A DNA stretch of 64,000 nucleotides from Opitutus sp. (GTDB lineage: Bacteria; Verrucomicrobiota; Verrucomicrobiia; Opitutales; Opitutaceae). The stretch spans positions 558,001 to 622,000 of the forward strand of contig JANPZY010000004.1 of assembly GCA_024707325.1 (NCBI GenBank), read 5' to 3'. The position numbers and the translations under genes were made by a program. The number at the start of each line of letters is the position of its first letter. Positions within the stretch are counted from its first letter, which is position 1. Positions 17,513 to 26,377 of the stretch are shown here, in pieces. The notes below the pieces were generated by a model. The model made no database searches and had not been told where the DNA came from. It was given only the letters and a program-made list of their open reading frames with translations.

Positions 17513-18399
17513 CAGCGCACCGGCTCCACGCGAATGCTCCACTCGGCACCGTAGGAGATCTGGTGCGTCCTGGCGAAATCACCCATGTTCAGCGCGAGCG
17601 CGACGTTCATGAGACTGTTGAGATAAAGGAGCGGTTCGCCCTCAGGAACTTCGCCAAAGGTGCGCGCGTAAGGCACCACGCCTTCGTAAACCGTCTCGTC
17701 CGCGTGGCGGATGACCACGCGCAACTTTTCGCCGGGCTGCACACCGAGCTGCTCAAAGAGCGCATCGTCGAGATTGGTCCAGACATTGCCGTATTGAAAA
17801 TCCAGATACGGGATCGTGCCCACGATGCCCGCTCCGTCGCGGCGCGGTTTTTCATAGGGCAGCGCCACCACCTGCGGCGGCAGCAACGGTCCGACGTCAT
17901 CGAACGTCGTCACGCCTGCGGCGAGCTTCGCGCCCATGTAGGCGTAAACGTCGCGACCGTGAAACGTATAGGAGCGGTTGGAGCCGCTGCGGCGGTGCTT
18001 CGTCTCGTCGATCTCGCGCACGGCCTCGATGCCGAGTTCCTCGGCCACGAGCGTCAGCGTGCCATTGTCGGGCGTGACGAAGAAGTGTCCGCTGCGCGTT
18101 TTGAGCACGACCGATTTGCGCTCCGTGCCCACGCCGGGATCGATGACCGAGACAAACACCGTGCCCTCCGGCCAGTAAGGCGCGGTCTGCTTCAGGCGGT
18201 AAGCCGCCTCCCAGATGTTGAAGGGCGTGTTGTGGTGACTGAGATCGTGCAGCACGATCGTCGGACTCACGCCGACGGCGATGCCTTTCATCTCGGCGAC
18301 GGCGCCGTCTTTCACGCCGAAGTCGCTCTGCAACACCAGGGGCGCGGCCCAAACCGACGAGGTGGCGATACAGGCGAGCAGCAAAAACAGCTTCTTCAT
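17512..18399 (-). CDS. Exported SAM hydroxide adenosyltransferase (DUF62)
   Basis: 295 residues. The family splits S-adenosylmethionine with water into adenosine and methionine (PF01887, fluorinase/chlorinase relatives). LQSDFGVKDGAVAEMKGIA, the VFVSVIDPGVGTERK segment and TPDNGTLTLVAEELG are diagnostic. Unusually, it starts with a clear signal peptide, MKKLFLLLACIATSSVWAA, so the product should be periplasmic, although SAM is cytoplasmic. The neighbours downstream are also exported (lipoprotein, M23 peptidase). The stop overlaps the next start by one base. Confidence 0.85.
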   Translation of the reverse strand: MKKLFLLLACIATSSVWAAPLVLQSDFGVKDGAVAEMKGIAVGVSPTIVLHDLSHHNTPFNIWEAAYRLKQTAPYWPEGTVFVSVIDPGVGTERKSVVLKTRSGHFFVTPDNGTLTLVAEELGIEAVREIDETKHRRSGSNRSYTFHGRDVYAYMGAKLAAGVTTFDDVGPLLPPQVVALPYEKPRRDGAGIVGTIPYLDFQYGNVWTNLDDALFEQLGVQPGEKLRVVIRHADETVYEGVVPYARTFGEVPEGEPLLYLNSLMNVALALNMGDFARTHQISYGAEWSIRVEPVR

Positions 18400-19583
18400 A
18401 CGGGCGTTGATTCGTGGGAAAAGGCCTCCATGACCTCCGCGCCCACGGCGTCCGCGAGCAATCGCCCGCGATTCGTAAGCTGGAGGCGGCCACCGTCACA
18501 GATGGCCAATCCCTCGTCAACCAACCGCTGAACCAGCGCGTCCACGCGATCCCACGGCGCCTCGGGGCTGCGCGCACGCCACGCCGGCAGATCCACGCCC
18601 GCGTTCATGCGCACGCCGAAGATGACGGCGTCCTCGGCGAGTTGCGCGGGAGTGAGCCGCACCCGGTCCTCGGTCATCCGTTCGCCGCGGTCGACGCCGC
18701 TCATCCATTTCTCGAGATCCGCGATATTGCCGCCGCGCCAGCCGCCGTGCTGCGAAGCGGCGGAGGGCCCCAGCCCCACCCACTCGTGCATGCGCCATGT
18801 ATTCAAATTATGGCGACACACGTGGCCGGGCCGCGCGAAGTTGGAAACTTCGTATTGTTCGTAGCCGAGTTCGGCGAGTTGCGCCCAGGTCGCTTCGTAG
18901 AGCCGGGCTTCGTGCACCGGATCGAGCTTCACGCGACCTTGGGAGAGTTTCACCCACAGCGCGGTGTCCTCCTCGAAGGTGAGGCAATACGTCGAAAGAT
19001 GGTCCGGCTGCAGCGACGCCGCCTCGCGCACATCCGCCGCCCACTCCTCCTCGGTCTGACCGGGCAGCGCAAAGATCAGATCGAGATTGACGCTGTGAAA
19101 ATCCGCCGCGCGCACGCGATCGTAGGCGCGAAGGATTTGTTCGCGCGAATGCTGACGGCCGAGTGCATCGAGCAACGGCGGCTGAAAACTTTGCACGCCC
19201 ATCGAGACGCGCGTGACGCCGGCGTCCTTGAGCGCGGCGAGCCGCTCTTTGGTGACGGAGCCGGGCGCCAGCTCGACCGTCCACTCCTCGAAGTCGTCGT
19301 CCACGCGGGCGCGGACGATTTCCGCGAGCTTGGCCAAGTCGTGGGCCGCGAGCAGGCCCGGTGTGCCGCCGCCCCAGAAGATCGTGGTCGCGCGGCGCGG
19401 CCATTTGACGAGGTCGGCCTCAGCGGTGATGTGGTCGAGGAAACTTTTGATGCCCCCGACGGTCGGCTGGGTCTGGTAGAACGCACAAAAGTCGCAAGTC
19501 GACGCGCAGAACGGCACGTGCACGTAAAGTCCCAGCGGGTTTGCCGGCACAGCTTTGTCTTGCTCTGATGCGAGGTCGCTCAT
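18396..19583 (-). CDS. hemW: Radical-SAM heme chaperone HemW-like
   Basis: 395 residues. The radical-SAM cysteines C26, C30 and C33 lie in FCASTCDFC; the first part LGLYVHVPF and the segment TTIFWGGGTPGLL follow the HemW/CPDH pattern. The C-terminal HemN-type domain ends in a winged segment (VQRLVDEGLAICDGGRLQLT). HemW inserts heme into respiratory enzymes; older annotations call it oxygen-independent coproporphyrinogen oxidase. The typical extra HemN residues are not evident. The 3' end overlaps the start of the SAM adenosyltransferase gene by 4 bp. Confidence 0.85.
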   Translation of the reverse strand: MSDLASEQDKAVPANPLGLYVHVPFCASTCDFCAFYQTQPTVGGIKSFLDHITAEADLVKWPRRATTIFWGGGTPGLLAAHDLAKLAEIVRARVDDDFEEWTVELAPGSVTKERLAALKDAGVTRVSMGVQSFQPPLLDALGRQHSREQILRAYDRVRAADFHSVNLDLIFALPGQTEEEWAADVREAASLQPDHLSTYCLTFEEDTALWVKLSQGRVKLDPVHEARLYEATWAQLAELGYEQYEVSNFARPGHVCRHNLNTWRMHEWVGLGPSAASQHGGWRGGNIADLEKWMSGVDRGERMTEDRVRLTPAQLAEDAVIFGVRMNAGVDLPAWRARSPEAPWDRVDALVQRLVDEGLAICDGGRLQLTNRGRLLADAVGAEVMEAFSHESTPV

Positions 19584-19628
19584 TACTAACCGCTCTTAAT
19601 TCGCCCGGTTTTTCACGCTTAAAGGCCA

Positions 19629-20552
19629 ATGCACAACAACCGTATTTCTCCCGCGAGAAAATTCCTTTTCTGGTTCGGCGCCGCGCTCGCTGCCGTCCTT
19701 TTCTCCGGCTGCCAAGGCTTGGTCCTGACGAATCTTACGCCGGTTTCCCTCCCGGAAAATCCGTCGCAAATTTACACGATCACGCTGCGCGTCACGCCGC
19801 GCACCAACACGATCGAGCGCGACAGCATCAGCCCGGTGATCGTCATCGACGGTCAGAGCCACCCGATGCGCAAGAGCGACCTCGGCGAAAACATTTACGA
19901 ATACGACTACCAAGGCTCGGTCGGGCGCGAGGAGTTGGCGTATTACTTCCTCGTTCGTTACCGCGTGAAGTCCAGCACCTCGCCGGCGATGAACGAGACC
20001 TACACCGAAGTGGCCCAAGCGCGCATCGTGCGTCGCTACGTGCTCTCGCTCGAGGTCAATCGCGGTCCCGTCGGCGCGCGTGTGAGCGTGCTCGGTCGCG
20101 GCTTCACCCCGCAGGATGTGATCTATTTCGACAACACGCCGGCGCGCACGGTGTTCGAATCGCCCAACTCGCTGAGCTTCTTCGTGCCGGCGGTTAATCC
20201 CGGCCAGAACTACCGCGTGACGCTCGGCAGCACCAACGGCAACTCGCCGGTCGGCACGTTCCGCGTCGATGGCACCACCCTTACGGTCACGCCGTCGTCC
20301 CTGAATCTTCACACGCGCGAGCGTCAAAGCGTGACGTTCTCCGTGCCCCACCCGGCGCCCGTCGGCGGTCTTCTGCTCGATGTGACGACCGACGTTCCCG
20401 AGAGCGTCATCATGCCCGAAGTGATCGTTCCGCAGGGTCAGACCTCCGTCACCGTGACCGTCGAAGGCGGGAATCCGGGCAACGGCAGCCTCTTCCTCAA
20501 GGGCTACGGCGAAGGCGAGCTCACGATTCCGGTGAGCGTCACCGGTCGTTAA
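19629..20552 (+). CDS. IPT/TIG-domain lipoprotein
   Basis: 307 residues. A signal peptide with lipobox LFSGC (FGAALAAVLFSGC) makes it a surface or periplasmic lipoprotein. A beta-rich region is followed by an IPT/TIG-like domain (RGPVGARVSVLGRGFTPQDV, then GTFRVDG) and a C-terminal Ig-like or calx-beta-like stretch (IVPQGQTSVTVTVEGG). It is divergent from hemW with a 45-bp gap that must hold both promoters. A good hairpin terminator follows. Likely an envelope structural or binding protein; no specific role is evident. Confidence 0.75.
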   Translation: MHNNRISPARKFLFWFGAALAAVLFSGCQGLVLTNLTPVSLPENPSQIYTITLRVTPRTNTIERDSISPVIVIDGQSHPMRKSDLGENIYEYDYQGSVGREELAYYFLVRYRVKSSTSPAMNETYTEVAQARIVRRYVLSLEVNRGPVGARVSVLGRGFTPQDVIYFDNTPARTVFESPNSLSFFVPAVNPGQNYRVTLGSTNGNSPVGTFRVDGTTLTVTPSSLNLHTRERQSVTFSVPHPAPVGGLLLDVTTDVPESVIMPEVIVPQGQTSVTVTVEGGNPGNGSLFLKGYGEGELTIPVSVTGR

Positions 20553-20574
20553 ATCACCAACAGTTTCACTCACG

Positions 20575-20602
20575 AGAGCGGGCCAAACGCCCGCTCTTTT
20601 TG
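20575..20602 (+). terminator. Rho-independent terminator after the IPT/TIG lipoprotein
   Basis: Perfect 9-bp stem AGAGCGGGC / GCCCGCTCT with a 5-base loop, then TTTTTG. It lies between convergent genes and stops at the 3' end of the EEP nuclease gene. Confidence 0.85.
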
Positions 20603-20603
20603 T

Positions 20604-21503
20604 TTATTCGCGCCACTCGATCGTCGCCACGACAGGACGGTGATCGCTCGCCGCGGCCACCCTCTCGCCGTCGAAGACCCGAGCGCGTCCCTCACGCACC
20701 GACGGAAACAACGCGGGCGAAACCAGCACGTGATCGACGCGCGAATACGTCTCCTTCTTGCGATAAGCGTGCGTCCACGTGTGGCCGCGCGAATCCGCCG
20801 CCGGCAGACTGATCGCGAGCTCAAGTTTTCCTTTCTTCAAGAAGCGCTGCATCGCGCGACCGTGCCGGCCGTCGTTGAAATCGCCGAGCACGAGAAACAA
20901 CTCGCTCTCCGGATCGGGCCGCAACTGCAGGATGCGATCGCGGATCACCGTCGCCTCGCTGTTGCGCCGGATCTCCGAGCCGGGGTCGTCAGACCGGTCG
21001 CTGTAGCGACTTTTCAGGTGCACGGCGAAGATCGCCACTTCGCCCAGCGGCGTGGTGAAACGCATTTCGAGCAGCCCGCGCTTCACGGGAGTGGTTGCGC
21101 CAAAGTAACGGAACGTAAGATCGCCATGCGCTTTCGCGTAGCTCCAAGGCACGCGCGACAGCACCGCGAGCCGGCGATCGGGATCATGCGCGTCGGCGCA
21201 CCACGCGTGAGGATATTCAACGGCCTCCGTGCGCAGGTCGCGCTGCAGCTCCTCCAGATACGCCGCCGAGCCGATTTCCTGAAACACGATCACGTCCGCG
21301 TTCAGCTCGCGGAGCGTGGCGCGCAGAGCCTCCTTCTCGCTTTCCGGTTTCGGGTAGTCCCGCCGATAACCGAATTCCGTGAGCCGATTGGCCGACGTGT
21401 AGTTTTCCAGATTGTAGGTCGCAATCGTCAACGAACCGGCCAGCGCGCGAGAGAGCACGCAAACCGACAGGATCGCGCAACTTCTCCAACGCAGCACTCT
21501 CAT
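20604..21503 (-). CDS. Exported endonuclease/exonuclease/phosphatase family protein
   Basis: 299 residues from the ATG at 21503 (MRVLRWRSCAILSVCVLS), which gives a signal peptide ending near LAGS. The EEP metal-dependent phosphohydrolase motifs appear in order: ATYNLENY, VIVFQEIG, FAVHLKS, VLGDFNDG and ASDHRPVV. The family hydrolyses phosphodiester or phosphoester bonds (DNase, sphingomyelinase, inositol phosphatase). With a signal peptide, an extracytoplasmic nucleic-acid or phosphate-scavenging role is plausible, but the substrate is not determined. Confidence 0.82.
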   Translation of the reverse strand: MRVLRWRSCAILSVCVLSRALAGSLTIATYNLENYTSANRLTEFGYRRDYPKPESEKEALRATLRELNADVIVFQEIGSAAYLEELQRDLRTEAVEYPHAWCADAHDPDRRLAVLSRVPWSYAKAHGDLTFRYFGATTPVKRGLLEMRFTTPLGEVAIFAVHLKSRYSDRSDDPGSEIRRNSEATVIRDRILQLRPDPESELFLVLGDFNDGRHGRAMQRFLKKGKLELAISLPAADSRGHTWTHAYRKKETYSRVDHVLVSPALFPSVREGRARVFDGERVAAASDHRPVVATIEWRE

Positions 21504-21597
21504 CGGCAAATCGCGGGCACGCCAAACGTTGGCGCTACGCTCCGCCCGCGACAAGACCGCCGTGAGTCATCGCGCGCCTCGCGACGCGCTCCAGCAA

Positions 21598-22845
21598 CTA
21601 GCCCTTCGCCGTCAACGCCGCCTCGCGCTCCACGAGCGTCGGGTGCGAGTAGTAAAACGCGCTATACCCCGGGTGCGGCGTGAGATTGCTGAGGTTCTTC
21701 TGCGCAAGCTTGCGCAGCGCATTCACGAGGGGCGCCGGTCCGCCCACCGCATCGCGTGCGAACGCGTCGGCTTCGTATTCGTGTTTGCGCGAGAGCAGAT
21801 TCGTGAGCGGCGACAGCCAGAACAGCACCGCTCCGCTCAGCAGACCGAAGAGCAAAAACGCCGGCGCCAGTTCACCCGGCGGAAAACCGAACGAGAGATT
21901 GAACCACGGACTGCGCGCGAGCCACGCGATCGCCGCAAACGCACCGAACATCACCGCCGCTGAAAGCGTCAGCAGCTTCGGGATGTGACCGCGCCGATAG
22001 TGTCCGATCTCATGCGCGAGCACCGCCTCGAGTTCCTCCGGCGCGAGCTGGTTGAGCAGTGTATCGAAAAGCACAATACGCCGGAAGCGGCCGAAGCCCG
22101 TGAAATACGCGTTTGCGTGGGCCGAGCGTTTGCTGCCGTCGATGACCTCGATCGCCTGCGCACGGAAACCGGTGCGGTCGCCGAGCGCCATCAGGCGATC
22201 GCGCAACTCGCCCGCGGGCAACGGTGTGAGTTTATTGAACAGCGGCAGGATCAGCTTCGGGTAGAGCACCATCATCAGGAGCTGAAACCCGAAGATCAGC
22301 GCGAAGCCCCATATCCACCACGCATCGCCCACCCAGCCGACGAGCGACAGCAGCGCCCAGAGCAGCGGCCAGCCGATCGCGACGCTCAGCAGAAAACCTT
22401 TGAGTTTGTCCGAAAGCCACAGCTTCGGCGTCGTGCGGTTGAAACCGTATTTCGCCTCCAGACGAAACTGCTGCCACCAGTCGAACGGCAATGAAGGCAG
22501 CGACACCAGCGCCATGGCCACGATGATAAAAAGCGCGTCGTCCCAAACAACATCCGGGCCCCACATCATGCCGACGTGCAGATACAGCCACGGCAGCACG
22601 CCGCCGAACACCACAAGGAAGAGCACGAGCGTATCGAAGATCTCCGTAAACACTCCGAACCGCGACCGCTCGAGCGTATAGGCCGTCGATTTCCGATACG
22701 TGGTTTCGTCCATGATGGCCGCGACCGCGGCAGGCGCCTGCGCGGCATGTCGGCGCACCTCGCGGCGATTCAGGGCCGAGAGCCACAACTCCACCGCCAG
22801 CCGAACGAACAGCAAACCCGCTACAATCAAGAGCACAGGGACCAT
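21598..22845 (-). CDS. M48-family (Ste24-type) membrane metalloprotease
   Basis: 415 residues from the ATG at 22845 (MVPVLLIVAGLLFVRLAVE). The ORF extension to 23046 runs through a palindrome and is rejected. It has about six hydrophobic segments, the zinc motif HEIGH (AVLAHEIGHYRRGHI) and the third ligand region KHEYEADAFA, and it ends with SHPTLVEREAAL. This matches Ste24/CAAX-type M48 proteases, which are integral membrane zinc peptidases with quality-control roles in bacteria. It has its own promoter region in the 270-bp gap upstream. Confidence 0.88.
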   Translation of the reverse strand: MVPVLLIVAGLLFVRLAVELWLSALNRREVRRHAAQAPAAVAAIMDETTYRKSTAYTLERSRFGVFTEIFDTLVLFLVVFGGVLPWLYLHVGMMWGPDVVWDDALFIIVAMALVSLPSLPFDWWQQFRLEAKYGFNRTTPKLWLSDKLKGFLLSVAIGWPLLWALLSLVGWVGDAWWIWGFALIFGFQLLMMVLYPKLILPLFNKLTPLPAGELRDRLMALGDRTGFRAQAIEVIDGSKRSAHANAYFTGFGRFRRIVLFDTLLNQLAPEELEAVLAHEIGHYRRGHIPKLLTLSAAVMFGAFAAIAWLARSPWFNLSFGFPPGELAPAFLLFGLLSGAVLFWLSPLTNLLSRKHEYEADAFARDAVGGPAPLVNALRKLAQKNLSNLTPHPGYSAFYYSHPTLVEREAALTAKG

Positions 22846-23115
22846 TGGTCGAATCCATGCAAGTTTCCCCGCCCGTCCAACGAAAAACCCACAGCACCCA
22901 TCGTTCCCGCCCACACATTTCGCATTTCCTCCTTTCCCGCACTTCCGAGCCCAAAGTCCGTAATACGGACTTTGGGTCATTCCTCGAGGGCAACCGCACA
23001 AGGGCCAATGGAAACCAAGAGGAGGCCGGTGAATGGGTTTGCCCACCTAGCACCCGCCGAGCGGAGGTCCGGAGCCCAGCCCCAGCTTTTGATTGAAAAG
23101 GCGGTTCCCCGGCGC
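22846..23115. other. Intergenic region between M48 peptidase and xseB
   Basis: A 270-bp divergent gap that must hold promoters for both flanking operons. It contains a perfect palindrome (listed separately), a pyrimidine-rich stretch (about 22900-22945), and a GC-rich tract at 23000-23090 with possible pairing (GGGTTTGCCCACC; GGAGGTCCGG). I looked for TPP-riboswitch, SRP and 6S signatures and found none. Confidence 0.5.
22950..22976. promoter_or_regulatory. Perfect 13-bp-arm palindrome
   Basis: CCCAAAGTCCGTA, one central A, then its exact complement TACGGACTTTGGG. It lies about 105 bp before the M48 start codon and 140 bp before xseB. Its length and symmetry suit a dimeric regulator or a hairpin in the M48 leader; no T-run follows on either strand. 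Confidence 0.55.
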
Positions 23116-23373
23116 ATGTTCGCTCGTTCCGTGGAAGCTCCCAACGCCAAACCCTCTTTCGAGACCGCCCTCGCCCAACTCGAGAACATCGTCGAGTCCA
23201 TGGAGTCGGGCGAGATCCCGCTGGCCGAGCTCCTGGCCAAGTTCGAAGAGGGCAACAAGCTCCTGAAAGTCTGCGAGTCGCGCCTCAAGGAGGCCGAGCT
23301 CAAGATCGAGCAGCTCAAGAAGCAGAAGGACGGCGCCACGTTTACGACTTTCGACACCACCAGCGACGCCTGA
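23116..23373 (+). CDS. xseB: Exodeoxyribonuclease VII small subunit
   Basis: 85 residues from ATG 23116. The XseB signature is clear: SFETALAQLENIVESMESGE, PLAELLAKFEEGNKLL, and CESRLKEAELKIEQL. The family forms a helical hairpin that partners XseA in single-strand DNA digestion. xseA is not in the window. dxs follows after 21 bp, the common xseB-(ispA)-dxs arrangement without ispA. Confidence 0.92.
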   Translation: MFARSVEAPNAKPSFETALAQLENIVESMESGEIPLAELLAKFEEGNKLLKVCESRLKEAELKIEQLKKQKDGATFTTFDTTSDA

Positions 23374-23394
23374 GCGCCGCTGTTCCTTTGCCTG

Positions 23395-25333
23395 ATGAAC
23401 GAACCCGCCTCCGCCTCGCCTCAACGTCTGTTGCCGTCGATCCACGGTCCCGCCGACGTAAAGGCTCTCTCCCCTGCCCAGCTTCCGCAGCTCGCGCAGG
23501 AAATCCGTGACGAACTCATCGCGGTCACCTCTAAAAACGGCGGACACATCGGCCCCAACCTCGGCGTCGTCGAGCTCACGCTCGCGCTGCACCGCGTGTT
23601 CACCACACCCGAGGATCAGTTCGTGTTCGACGTCGCCCACCAGGGCTACGTGCACAAACTCCTCACCGGTCGCGGCGGCGAATTCTTCAAAAAACTCCGC
23701 CAGTCCGAAGGCGCGAGCGGTTTCCTCTATCGCTCCGAAAGTCCGCACGACGCATTCGGCGCCGGTCACGCCGGCACCGCCCTTTCCGCCGCGCTCGGCA
23801 TGGCGACCGCACGCGATCTGCGTGGCAGTTCGGAACACGTCGTCGCGATCTGCGGCGACGCGGCGTTTACCTGCGGCGTCACGCTCGAAGCGCTGAACAA
23901 CGTCGTCTCCGCCACGAAGCGCCTGATCGTCATCCTCAACGACAACGAGTGGTCGATCGCCAAAAACGTCGGTGCGATCTCGCAGTATCTCAACCGGATC
24001 AGCACCAGCCCGACCTACAACAAGCTCCACCACGACGTGGAGAAGTTCTTCACGAGTTTCCCGACCGGCGCGGAGATGAACCGGCTCTACCAGAAGTGGA
24101 AACGCGAGACGAAGGACTTCTTCGTCGAGTCTTCGCTCTTCGAAAAATTCGGCCTCCGCTATCTCGGTCCGGTCGACGGTCACGATTTCTCCGCGCTCAC
24201 GAAAAACCTCGAGTTCGCGAAGCAGTGCGATGTGCCCGTGCTGATCCACGTGCTCACGAAAAAGGGCAAAGGTCTCCCGCCCGCGATCGCGCATCCCGAG
24301 CGTTTCCACGGCGCGAGCCCCTTCGATCCCGCGACGGGTGAAAACAAAAAACCCGCACCCGGCACGCCGCCGAATTACCAGGACGTTTTCGGCCAGGCGC
24401 TCACCCGCTTCGCGAAACTCGATCCGAATATCGTCGGCATCACGGGCGCGATGCCAAGCGGCACCGGTCTCTCACACCTCGCTCAGGAATTGCCGCGGCA
24501 GTTCTTTGACGTCGGCATCGCCGAAGAGCACGCGGTCTTGTTCGCCGCCGGCCTCGCCACCAAAGGCATCAAGCCGGTCTGCGCGATTTACTCCACGTTC
24601 CTCCAGCGCGCCTACGATCAGGTCATTCACGACGTCGCGCTGCAGAACCTGCCCGTCACGTTCTGCATGGATCGCGCGGGCCTCTCGCCCAACGACGGTC
24701 CCACGCACCACGGTCTCTTCGATTTGGCCTACCTCCGCTGCGTGCCGAACGTCGTCGTGATGCAGCCCAAGGACGAAGACGAACTCGTCGACATGCTGCA
24801 CACCGGCCTGACCTGCGGCTCGCCGTCCTTCATCCGTTATCCGCGCGGCGCCGCCGTCGGCGTGCCGATCAAACCCGAGCCCGCGGCTCTGCCCATCGGA
24901 CAAGCGGAAGTGCTCCGCCAAGGTTCCAACATCATGCTCTGGGCGCTCGGCTCGATGGTGCAGGACGCGCTCCAACTCGCCGACCGCCTCGAAGCCGAAG
25001 AAGGACTTTCGGTCGGCGTCGTAAACGCGCGCTTCGCGAAACCGCTCGACCGCACGCTGCTCCTCAGCCACGCCGCGTGTATCCCACTTTTGGTTACACT
25101 CGAAGACCACGTCGTCGCCGGCGGTTTCGGCAGCGCCGTGTGCGAAGTGCTGCAGGAAGCCAACTGTCCGACCGCCGTCGAGCGCATCGGCTGGCCCGAC
25201 AAATTCATCGAACACGGCAGCAGCGTGGAAATCCTCCGCGCCGCTCACGGCCCTCGCGCCCGACGCGATCTTCCAGCGCGTGGTCGACCGCTGGCGCCAC
25301 CTCCACGCCGAACACGTCGAAGCCGACGTGTAA
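23395..25333 (+). CDS. dxs: 1-deoxy-D-xylulose-5-phosphate synthase (one-base frameshift near the 3' end)
   Basis: Dxs condenses pyruvate and glyceraldehyde 3-phosphate using thiamine diphosphate, the first step of the MEP isoprenoid pathway. Visible motifs: HIGPNLGVVELTLALH, the ThDP-binding GDAAFTCG...NDNEWSI region, the FDVGIAEEHAV active-site segment and GLSPNDGPTHHG. After SSVEILRAAHG the frame shifts; the natural ending, LAPDAIFQRVVDRWRHLHAE then HVEADV, lies in another frame with TAA 25331-25333. One extra C in CCC at 25251-25253 explains this. The 699-residue ORF of the track is an artefact that reads through the terminator. The repaired protein is about 645 residues, normal for Dxs. 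Confidence 0.92.
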
Positions 25334-25349
25334 GGAAGACGGACTTCTC

Positions 25350-25380
25350 AAAAAGCCCGGGAAAATGCCGGGCTTTTTTG
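25350..25380 (+). terminator. Rho-independent terminator of xseB-dxs
   Basis: Stem AAAAAGCCCGG / CCGGGCTTTTT around a short GAAAATG loop, ending in TTTTTT. It starts 17 bp after the reconstructed dxs stop, which supports that stop position. Confidence 0.9.
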
Positions 25381-25398
25381 CGCTCACGCTGCGTGAAA

Positions 25399-25426
25399 CA
25401 ACCCGCCGGGGACGGCGGGTTCCACC
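25399..25426. repeat. 28-bp dispersed hairpin repeat, copy 2
   Basis: Identical over 28 bases to 9136-9163 (stem AACCCGCC / GGCGGGTT). It is followed at 25432 by TGTCATTCTGAACGCAGG, a partial match to the inverted-repeat arm at 60977, and then by array 4. Confidence 0.85.
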
Positions 25427-25498
25427 CGGTCTGTCATTCTGAACGCAGGGACACGTTTTGCCTCAGCCCTTTTCTCCTTTGCGCGCTTCGGTGACCGG

Positions 25499-25641
25499 GT
25501 TGCAACCATGTCTGCACCTCGTCGCGACCGTGTCCGCACTTTGTCCCGACTCGGTGCGCGATGTGTCCCGACTCGGGACGGACCTTGGCGCGACGTGGCC
25601 CGCACACGGGCAAGACCCGGTCCGCAATGCGGCGCGACTTG
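25499..25641. repeat. 11/22-bp phased box array 4
   Basis: Thirteen boxes in one unbroken 11-bp phase: GTTGCAAC, GTCGCGAC, GTCCCGAC (twice), GGCGCGAC (twice) and GGCAAGAC alternate with GTCTGCAC, GTCCGCAC, GTGCGCGA, GGACGGAC, GCCCGCAC and GTCCGCAA. It lies in the gap between the dxs terminator and the 3' end of tRNA-Gly, 13 bp from the tRNA CCA end. Confidence 0.9.
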
Positions 25642-25653
25642 AGCGATTTGCAG

Positions 25654-25728
25654 TGGTGCGGGCGGCGGGAATCGAACCCGCCTCTCAGGCTTGGGAAGCC
25701 CACATAATAGCCGATATACTACGCCCGC
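25654..25728 (-). tRNA. tRNA-Gly (CCC anticodon)
   Basis: On the minus strand the acceptor GCGGGCG pairs with CGCCCGC, followed by discriminator A and an encoded CCA (25654-25656). The T arm GCGGG-TTCGATT-CCCGC is complete. The anticodon stem TGGGC/GCCTG holds the loop TTCCCAA, giving anticodon CCC, which reads GGG. Total 72 bases plus CCA. Confidence 0.93.
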
Positions 25729-25776
25729 GACTTCACTGACGCGGTGAGAAATACCGCGGCGGAACGCGTCCGCAAG

Positions 25777-26376
25777 TCACGAATAAGAACGGCGCCCGTC
25801 GAGCGCGCTCTTGAGCGTCACGGGATCGGCGTAGAGCACGCCACCGCCGCTTGGCAGACCGAAACCGATGCGCGAAACGGAAACGTCCTTGCCGCGCGCG
25901 TGCACTTGCTCGGTGAGATAGTGGCACGTCGCTTCGCCTTCGACGTCGTTCGAAAGTGCGAGGATGAGTTCGCTCACCTCGCCCTGCTCCACGCGGGCGA
26001 GCAGCGAGGAGAAATTGAGATCCGCGGGCGTGACGTTTTGCAGGGGCGAGAGTTTGCCGTGCAGCACATGAAACACGCCGCGATACGCGCCACTGCGCTC
26101 GATCGCGACGAGATCCGGCACGTGCTCGACAACGCACACGACATTGGCGTCGCGTTTCGGATCAGCGCAGATCGGGCACAACGTTTCTTCCGCGAGATTG
26201 CCGCAGCGCTCGCAGCGCCGAACTGTGCGCGCCGCTTCTTCGAGCGCTTCAACGAGCGCGGGCAAGCGCGCCGGTTTTTCGACGAGAAGATGCAGCGCAA
26301 TGCGCTCCGCCGACCGGTAACCAAGTCCGGGCAGTTGCTTCAGATGCTTCTGCAACTTCTCGAAGGCGGGAGTCAT
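25777..26376 (-). CDS. recR: Recombination mediator protein RecR
   Basis: 199 residues. RecR acts with RecO (and RecF) to load RecA at gaps. The N-terminal helix-hairpin-helix (LKQLPGLGYRSAERIALHL), the zinc finger CERCGNLAEETLCPIC, the Toprim region (VCVVEHVPDLVAIERSGAYR), and the C-terminal VSRIGFGLPSGGGVLYAD are all canonical. It is downstream of ybaB on the same strand, the usual pairing, but here separated by an inverted-repeat spacer. Confidence 0.95.
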   Translation of the reverse strand: MTPAFEKLQKHLKQLPGLGYRSAERIALHLLVEKPARLPALVEALEEAARTVRRCERCGNLAEETLCPICADPKRDANVVCVVEHVPDLVAIERSGAYRGVFHVLHGKLSPLQNVTPADLNFSSLLARVEQGEVSELILALSNDVEGEATCHYLTEQVHARGKDVSVSRIGFGLPSGGGVLYADPVTLKSALDGRRSYS

Positions 26377-26377
26377 T

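Noticed and set aside
22846-23115. TPP riboswitch, SRP RNA or 6S RNA in the gap before xseB-dxs
   Set aside because: None of the conserved cores (CTGAGA and ACCTGA for TPP; GGAAGCAGCC for SRP) is present; only the palindrome and GC-rich pairing remain.
25458-25739. 93-codon ORF ending in AAGIEPASQAWEAH...
   Set aside because: This is the usual spurious translation of the tRNA-Gly gene and array 4.
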